Notes under the pieces: model-generated | The model's input: only the letters and a program-made list of their open reading frames with translations | Database searches by the model: none | What the model was told of the DNA's origin: nothing | Position numbers and translations under genes: made by a program | Shown: piece after piece, positions 56,001 to 64,000 of the stretch | How the letters are laid out: each line of letters begins with the position of its first letter | Numbering within the stretch: position 1 is the first letter of the stretch | Assembly: GCA_030386875.1 (NCBI GenBank) | Contig: JASJYW010000026.1 | Location: forward strand, 8,636,246 to 8,700,245 | Length of the DNA stretch: 64,000 bases | Direction of reading: 5' to 3' | DNA from: Morinoia aosen | Taxonomy: Eukaryota > Arthropoda > Malacostraca > Amphipoda > Talitridae

Positions 56001-59000
56001 TCGCTTGCTGTTTCCCGTGGCGACATAGGCGGAAAGTGCATATTTAGCCGATTCCACGGTCGACAGAGCTAAAATGCGTGTTTTGGGCCATTCCTAGGCC
56101 GAATGCGGTGAAAATCACGTCGTTTGCTGTTTCCCGTGGCGACATAGGCGGAAAGTGCATATTTAGCCGATTCCACGGTCGACAGAGCTAAAATGCGTGT
56201 TTTGGGCCATTCCTAGGCCGAATGCGGTGAAAATCACGTCGTTTGCTGTTTCCTGTGGCGACATAGGCGGAAAGTGCATATTTAGCCGATTCCACGGTCG
56301 ACAGAGCTAAAATGCGTGTTTTGGGCCATTCCTAGGCCGAATGCGGTGAAAATCACGTCGTTTGCTGTTTCCCGTGGCGACATAGGCGGAAAGTGCATAT
56401 TTAGCCGATTCCACGGTCGACAGAGCTAAAATGCGTGTTTTGGGCCATTTCTAGGCCGAATGCGGTGAAAATCACGTCGTTTGCTGTTTAACGTGGCGAC
56501 ATAGGCGAAAAGTGCGTATTTAGCCGATTCCACGGTCGACAGAGCTAAAATGCGTGCTTTGGGCCATTCCTAGGCCGAATGCGGTGAAAATCACGTCGTT
56601 TGCTGTTTCCCGTGGCGACATAGGCGGAAAGTGCATATTTAGCCGATTCCACGGTCGACAGAGCTAAAATGCGTGTTTTGGGCCATTCCTAGGCCGAATG
56701 CGGTGAAAATCACGTCGTTTGCTGTTTCCAGTGGCGACATAGGCGGAAAGTGCATATTTAGCCGATTCCACGGTCGACAGAGCTAAAATGCGTGTTTTGG
56801 GCCATTCCTAGGCCGAATGCGGTGAAAATCACGTCGTTTGCTGTTTCCCGTGGCGACATAGGCGGAAGGTGCATATTTAGCCGATTCCACGGTCGACAGA
56901 GCTAAAATGCGTGTTTTGGGCCATTCCTAGGCCGAATGCGGTGAAAATCCCGTCGTTTGCTGTTTCCCGTGGCGACATAGGCGGAAAGTGCATATTTAGC
57001 CGATTCCACGGTCGACACAGCTAAAATGCGTGTTTTGGGCCATTCCTAGGCCGAATGCGGTGAAAATCGCGTCGTTTGCTGTTTCCCGTGGCGACATAGG
57101 CCGGAAAGTGCATATTTAGCCGATTCCACGGTCGACAGAGCTAAAATGCGTGTTTTGGGCCATTCCTAGGCCGAATGCGGTGAAAATCACGTCGTTTGCT
57201 GTTTCCCGTGGCGACATAGGCGGAAAGTGCATATTTAGCCGATTCCACGGTCGACAGAGCTAAAATGCGTGTTTTGGGCCATTCCTAGGCCGAATGCGGT
57301 GAAAATCACGTCGTTCGCTGTTTCCCGTGGCGACATAGGCGGAAAGTGCATATTTAGCCGATTCCACGGTCGACAGAGCTAAAATGCGTGTTTTGGGCCA
57401 TTCCTAGGCCGAATGCGGTGAAAATCACGTCGTTTGCTGTTTCCCGTGGCGACATAGGCGGAAAGTGCATATTTAGCCGATTCCACGGTCGACAGAGCTA
57501 GAATGCGTGTTTTGGGCCATTCCTAGGCCGAATGCGGTGAAAATCACGTCGTTTGCTGTTTCCCGTGGCGACATAGGCGGAAAGTGCATATTTAGCCGAT
57601 TCCACGGTCGACAGAGCTAAAATGCGTGTTTTGGGCCATTCCTAGGCCGAATGCGGTGAAAATCACGTCGTTTGCTGTTTTCCCGTGCCGAAATAGGCGG
57701 AAAGTGCATATTTAGCCGATTCCACGGTCGACAGAGCTAAAATGCGTGTTTTGGGCCATTCCTAGGCCGAATGCGGTGAAAACCACGTCGTTTGCTGTTT
57801 CCCGTGGCGACATAGGCGGAAAGTGCATATTTAGCCGATTCCACGGTCGACAGAGCTAAAATGCGTGTTTTGGGCCATTCCTAGGCCGAATGCGGTGAAA
57901 ATCACGTCGTTTGCTGTTTCCCGTGGCGACATAGGCGGAAAGTGCATATTTAGCCGATTTCACGGTCGACAGAGCTAAAATGCGTGTTTTGGGCCATTCC
58001 TAGGCCGAATGCGGTGAAAATCACGTCGTTTGCTGTTTCCCGTGGCGACATAGGCGGAAAGTGCATATTTAGCCGATTCCACGGTCGACAGAGCTAAAAT
58101 GCGTGTTTTGGGCCATTCCTAGGCCGAATGCGGTGAAAAACACGTCGTTTGCTGTTTCCTGTGGTGACATAGGCGGAAAGTGCATATTTAGCCGATTCCA
58201 CGGTCGACAGAGCTAAAATGCGTGTTTTGGGCCATTCCTAGGCCGAATGCGGTGAAAATCACGTCGTTTGCTGTTTCCCGTGGCGACATAGGCGGAAAGT
58301 GCATATTTAGCCGATTCCACGGTCGGCAGAGCTAAAATGCGTGTTTTGGGCCATTCCTAGGCCGAATGCGGTGAAAATCACGTCGTTTGCTGTTTCCCGT
58401 GGCGACATAGGCGGAAAGTGCATATTAAGCCGATTCCACGGTCGACAGAGCTAAAATGCGTGTTTTGGGCCATTCCTAGGCCGAATGCGGTGAAAATCAC
58501 GTCGTTTGCTGTTTAACGTGGCGACATAGGCGAAAAGTGCGTATTTAGCCGATTCCACGGTCGACAGAGCTAAAATGCGTGCTTTGGGCCATTCCTAGGC
58601 CGAATGCGGTGAAAATCACGTCGTTTGCTGTTTCCCGTGGCGACATAGGCGGAAAGTGCATATTTAGCCGATTCCACGGTCGACAGAGCTAAAATGCGTG
58701 TTTTGGGCCATTCCTAGGCCGAATGCGGTGAAAATCACGTCGTTTGCTGTTTCCCGTGGCGACATAGGCGGAAAGTGCATATTTAGCCGATTCCACGGTC
58801 GACAGAGCTAAAATGCGTGTTTTGGGCCATTCCTAGGCCGAATGCGGTGAAAATCACGTCGTTTGCTGTTTCCCGTGGCGAAATAGGCGGAAAGTGCATA
58901 TTTAGCCGATTCCACGGTCGACAGAGCTAAAATGCGTGTTTTGGGCCATTCCTAGGCCGAATGCGGTTAAAACCACGTCGTTTGCTGTTTCCCGTGGCGA

Positions 59001-59200
59001 CATAGGCGGAAAGTGCATATTTAGCCGATTCCACGGTCGACAGAGCTAAAATGCGTGTTTTGGGCCATTCCCAGGCCGAATGCGGTGAAAATCACGTCGT
59101 TTGCTGTTTCCCGTGGCGACATAGGCGGAAAGTGCATGTTTAGCCGATTCCACGGTCGACAGAGCTAAAATGCGTGTTTTGGGCCATTCCTAGGCCGAAT
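50054..59200. repeat. Higher-order repeat, offset about 6.43 kb (54 monomers)
   Basis: A run of rare variants recurs in the same order 6,432-6,434 bp later. GTTTAACGTGG lies at 50,054 and 56,486. CGACACAGCT lies at 50,581 and 57,013. AGCTAGAATG lies at 51,063 and 57,496. GTGCCGAAAT lies at 51,251 and 57,685. The offset then drops to 6,315, one monomer less: CTGTGGTGAC at 51,844 and 58,159, GTTTAACG at 52,196 and 58,511. Additional GTTTAACG monomers at 53,626 and 56,486 give internal steps of 12 and 24 monomers. Confidence 0.85.
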
Positions 59201-62200
59201 GCGGTGAAAATCACGTCGCTTGCTGTTTCCCGTGGCGACATAGGCGGAAAGTGCATATTTAGCCGATTCCACGGTCGACAGAGCTAAAATGCGTGTTTTG
59301 GGCCATTCCTAGGCCGAATGCGGTGAAAATCACGTCGTTTGCTGTTTCCCGTGGCGACATAGGCGGAAAGTGCATATTTAGCCGATTCCACGGTCGACAG
59401 AGCTAAAATGCGTGTTTTGGGCCATTCCTAGGCCGAATGCGGTGAAAAACACGTCGTTTGCTGTTTCCTGTGGCGACATAGGCGGAAAGTGCATATTTAG
59501 CCGATTCCACGGTCGACAGAGCTAAAATGCGTGTTTTGGGCCATTCCTAGGCCGAATGCGGTGAAAATCACGTCGTTTGCTGTTTCCCGTGGCGACATAG
59601 GCGGAAAGTGCATATTTAGCCGATTCCACGGTCGGCAGAGCTAAAATGCGTGTTTTGGGCCATTCCTAGGCCGAATGCGGTGAAAATCACGTCCTTTGCT
59701 GTTTCCCGTGGCGACATAGGCGGAAAGTGCATATTAAGCCGATTTCCACGGTCGACAGAGCTAAAATGCGTGTTTTGGGCCATTCCTAGGCCGAATGCGG
59801 TGAAAATCACGTCGTTCGCTGTTTCCCGTGGCGACATAGGCGGAAAGTGCATATTTAGCCGATTCCACGGTCGACAGAGCTAAAATGCGTGTTTTGGGCC
59901 ATTCCTAGGCCGAATGCGGTGAAAATCACGTCGTTTGCTGTTTCCCGTGGCGACATAGGCGGAAAGTGCATATTTAGCCGATTCCACGGTCGACAGAGCT
60001 AAAATGCGTGTTTTGGGCCATTCCTAGGCCGAATGCGGTGAAAATCACGTCGTTTGCTGTTTCCCGTGGCGACATAGGCGGAAAGTGCATATCTAGCCGA
60101 TTCCACGGTCGACAGAGCTAAAATGCGTGTTTTGGGCCATTCCTAGGCCGAATGCGGTGAAAATCACGTCGTTTGCTGTTTCCCGTTTCCCGTGGCAAAA
60201 TAGGCGGAAAGTGCATATTTAGCCGATTCCACGGTCGACAGAGCTAAAATGCGTGTTTTGGGCCATTCCTAGGCCGAATGCGGTGAAAACCACGTCGTTT
60301 GCTGTTTCCCGTGGCGACATAGGCGGAAAGTGCATATTTAGCCGATTCCACGGTCGACAGAGCTAAAATGCGTGTTTTGGGCCATTCCTAGGCCGAATGC
60401 GGTGAAAATCACGTCGTTTGCTGTTTCCTGTGGCGACATAGGCGGAAAGTGCATATATAGCCGATTCCACGGTCGACAGAGCTAAAATGCGTGTTTTGGG
60501 CCATTCCTAGTACGAATGCGGTGAAAATCACGTCGCTTGCTGTTTCCCGTGGCGACATAGGCGGAAAGTGCATATATAGCCGATTCCACGGTCGACAGAG
60601 CTAAAATGCGTGTTTTGGGCCATTCCTAGGCCGAATGCGGTGAAAATCACGTCGTTTGCTGTTTCCCGTGGCGACATAGGCGGAAAGTGCATATTTAGCC
60701 GATTCCAGTGTCGACATAGCTAAAATGCGTGTTTTGGGCCATTCCTAGGCCGAATGCGGTGAAAATCACGTCGTTTGCTGTTTCCCGTGGCGACATAGGC
60801 GGAAAGTGCATATTTAGCCGATTCCACGGTCGACAGAGCTAAAATGCGTGTTTTGGGCCATTCCTAGGCCGAATGCGGTGAAATCACGTCGTTTGCTGTT
60901 TCCCATGGCGAAACAGGCGGAAAGTGCATATTTAGCCGATTCCACGGTCGACAGAGCTAAAATGCGTGTTTTGGGCCATTCCTAGGCCGAATGCGGTGAA
61001 AATCACGTCGTTTGCTGTTTCCCGTGGCGACATAGGCGGAAAGTGCAATATTTAGCCGATTCCACGGTCGACAGAGCTAAAATGCGTGTTTTGGGCCATT
61101 CCTAGGCCGAATGCGGTGAAAATCACGTCGTTTGCTGTTTCCCGTGGCGACATAGGCGGAAAGTGCATATTTAGCCGATTCCACGGTCGACAGAGCTAAA
61201 ATGCGTGTTTTGGGCCATTCCTAGGCCGAATGCGGTGAAAATCACGTCGTTTGCTGTTTCCCGTGGCGACATTGGCGGAAAGTGCATATTTAGCCGATTT
61301 CACGGTCGACAGAGCTAAAATGCGTGTTTTGGGCCATTCCTAGGCCGAATGCGGTGAAAATCACGTCGTTTGCTGTTTCCCGTGGCGACATAGGCGGAAA
61401 GTGCATGTTTAGCCGATTCCACGGTCGACAGAGCTAAAATGTGTGTTTTGGGCCATTCCTAGGCCGAATGCGGTGAAAATCACGTCGCTTGCTGTTTCCC
61501 GTGGCGACATAGGCGGAAAGTGCATATTTAGCCGATTCCACGGTCGACAGAGCTAAAATGCGTGTTTTGGGCCATTCCTAGGCCGAATGCGGTGAAAATC
61601 ACGTCGTTTGCTGTTTCCCGTGGCGACATAGGCGGAAAGTGCATATTTAGCCGATTCCACGGTCGACAGAGCTAAAATGCGTGTTTTGGGCCATTCCTAG
61701 GCCGAATAAGGTGCAAATCACGTCGTTTGCTGTTTCCCGTGCCGACATAGGCGGAAAGTGCATATTTAGCCGATTCCACGGTCGACAGATCTAAAATGCG
61801 TTTTTTGGGCCATTCCTAGGCCGAATGCGGTGAAAATCACGTCGTTTGCTGTTTCCTGTGGCGACATAGGCGGAAAGTGCATATTTAGCCGATTCCACGG
61901 TCGACAGAGCTAAAATGCGTGTTTTGGGCCATTCCTAGGCCGAATGCGGTGAAAATCACGTCGTTTGCTGTTTCCCGTGGCGACATAGGCGGAAAGTGCA
62001 TATTTAGCCGATTCCACGGTCGGCAGAGCTGAAATGCGTGTTTTGGGCCATTCCTAGGCCGAATGCGGTGAAAATCACGTCGTTTGCTGTTTCCCGTGGC
62101 GACATAGGCGGAAAGTGCATATTTAGCCGATTCCACGGTCGACAGAGCTAAAATGTGTGTTTTGGGCCATTCCTAGGCCGAATGCGGTGAAAATCACGTC

Positions 62201-64000
62201 GTTTGCTGTTTCCCGTGGCGACATAGGCGGAAAGTGCATATTTAGCCGATTCCACGGTCGACAGAGCTAAAATGCGTGTTTTGGGCCATTCCTAGGCCGA
62301 ATGCGGTGCAAATCACGTCGTTTGCTGTTTCCCGTGCCGACATAGGCGGAAAGTGCATATTTAGCCGATTCCACGGTCGACAGATCTAAAATGCGTTTTT
62401 TGGGCCATTCCTAGGCCGAATGCGGTGAAAATCACGTCGTTTGCTGTTTCCTGTGGCGACATAGGCGGAAAAATGCATATTTAGCCGATTCCACGGTCGA
62501 CAGAGCTAAAATGCGTGTTTTGGGCCATTCCTAGGCCGAATGCGGTGAAAATCACGTCGTTTGCTGTTTCCCGTGGCGACATAGGCGGAAAGTGCATATT
62601 TAGCCGATTCCACGGTCGGCAGAGCTAAAATGCGTGTTTTGGGCCATTCCTAGGCCGAATGCGGTGAAAATCACGTCGTTTGCTGTTTCCCGTGGCGACA
62701 TAGGCGGAAAGTGCATATTTAGCCGATTCCACGGTCGACAGAGCTAAAATGCGTGTTTTGGGCCATTCCTAGGCCGAATGCGGTGAAAATCACGTCGTTT
62801 GCTGTTTCCCGTGGCGACATAGGCGGAAAGTGCATATTTAGCCGATTCCACGGTCGACAGAGCTAAAATGCGTGTTTTGGGCCATTCCTAGGCCGAATGC
62901 GGTGAAAATCACGTCGTTTGCTGTTTCCCGTGGCGACATAGGCGGAAAGTGCTTATTTAGCCGATTCCACGGTCGACAGAGCTAAAATGCGTGTTTTGGG
63001 CCATTCCTAGGCCGAATGCGGTGAAAATCCCGTCGTTTGCTGTTTCCCGTGGCGACATAGGCGGAAAGTGCATATTTAGCCGATTCCACGGTCGACACAG
63101 CTAAAATGCGTGTTTTGGGCCATTCCTAGGCCGAATGCGGTGAAAATCGCGTCGTTTGCTGTTTCCCGTGGCGACATAGGCGGAAAGTGCATATTTAGCC
63201 GATTCCACGGTCGACAGAGCTAAAATGCGTGTTTTGGGCCATTCCTAGGCCGAATGCGGTGAAAATCACGTCGTTTGCTGTTTCCCGTGGCGACATAGGC
63301 GGAAAGTGCATATTTAGCCGATTCCACGGTCGACAGAGCTAAAATGCGTGTTTTGGGCCATTCCTAGGCCGAATGCGGTGAAAATTACGTCGTTCGCTGT
63401 TTCCCGTGGCGACATAGGCGGAAAGTGCATATTTAGCCGATTCCACGGTCGACAGAGCTAAAATGCGTGTTTTGGGCCATTCCTAGGCCGAATGCGGTGA
63501 AAATCACGTCGTTTGCTGTTTCCCGTGGCGACATAGGCGGAAAGTGCATATTTAGCCGATTCCACGGTCGACAGAGCTAAAATGCGTGTTTTGGGCCATT
63601 CTTAGGCCGAATGCGGTGAAATCACGTCGTTTGCTGTTTCCCGTGGCGAAACAGGCGGAAAGTGCATATTTAGCCGATTCCACGGTCGACAGAGCTAAAA
63701 TGCGTGTTTTGGGCCATTCCTAGGCCGAATGCGGTGAAAATCACGTCGTTTGCTGTTTCCCGTGGCGACATAGGCGGAAAGTGCATATTTAGCCGATTCC
63801 ACGGTCGACAGAGCTAAAATGCGTGTTTTGGGCCATTCCTAGGCCGAATGCGGTGAAAATCACGTCGTTTGCTGTTTCCCGTGGCGACATAGGCGGAAAG
63901 TGCATATTTAGCCGATTCCACGGTCGACAGAGCTAAAATGCGTGTTTTGGGCCATTCCTAGGCCGAATGCGGTGAAAATCACGTCGTTTGCTGTTTCCCG

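Larger units (their letters stand above)
45068..64000. repeat. 119-bp satellite array, right block (about 159 monomers)
   Basis: Uninterrupted satellite to the window edge. Both CCGATTCC and CCGTTTCC monomers occur up to about 49.5 kb; beyond that I see only CCGATTCC. Rare length variants include monomers with about 10 extra bases near 54,815 (TTTACCGTTTCCCG) and 60,180 (TTTCCCGTTTCCCG), a GTG duplication near 52,698, and a 4-base loss near 54,668. Substitutions dominate and indels are rare, unlike in 12-16 kb and 28.7-31.8 kb. Confidence 0.98.

Noticed and set aside
1-64000. CENP-B box in the satellite
   Set aside because: The minus strand has ATTCGGCCTAGG, which fits the first half of the NTTCGNNNNANNCGGGN core, but the required CGGG half is absent.

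Overview
The window is eukaryotic repeat DNA: a long tandem satellite array interrupted by two related LTR retrotransposons. I see no host gene, tRNA or rRNA. The retroelement type (Ty3/gypsy domain order, short TG...CA LTRs, AT-rich interior) and the satellite fit an arthropod, perhaps an insect, but nothing here fixes the species. The assembly has one 500-base run of N.

Layout. 1-16197: satellite with a 119-bp monomer, about 136 copies. 16210-26148: element 1, a 9.9-kb Ty3/gypsy element on the minus strand, apparently complete, with an intact gag, an intact pol and slightly diverged LTRs. 26149-31851: satellite. 31852-32351: gap. 32352-38805: satellite. 38806-45067: element 2, a 6.26-kb relative of element 1, also on the minus strand, with LTRs that read as identical and a perfect 4-bp target duplication. 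It has lost protease, reverse transcriptase, RNase H, integrase and the capsid part of gag. 45068-64000: satellite, becoming very homogeneous to the right. In all, about 400 monomers are present, with several nested higher-order periods (9, 12, 35 and about 54 monomers).

How the elements work. In element 1, gag (487 codons) is followed by pol in the -1 frame. The two meet at a canonical U UUU UUA slippery heptamer, six bases before the gag stop. Pol carries protease, RT, RNase H and integrase in that order, without a chromodomain. The 2.5 kb between pol and the 3' LTR is not empty: it holds a 104-residue ORF with an N-myristoylation-type start and one membrane segment. Element 2 keeps that ORF intact with two amino-acid changes, along with a 73-residue ORF that is frameshifted in element 1.

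The best candidate for something undescribed is the pairing of this small membrane-protein ORF with element 2. Element 2 appears to be a non-autonomous element that moved recently while keeping only the nucleocapsid zinc-knuckle part of gag, the frameshift signal, a near-identical RNA leader and the accessory ORFs. Short ORFs within the satellite are chance readings of a 119-bp unit (not divisible by three) and are not annotated as genes.
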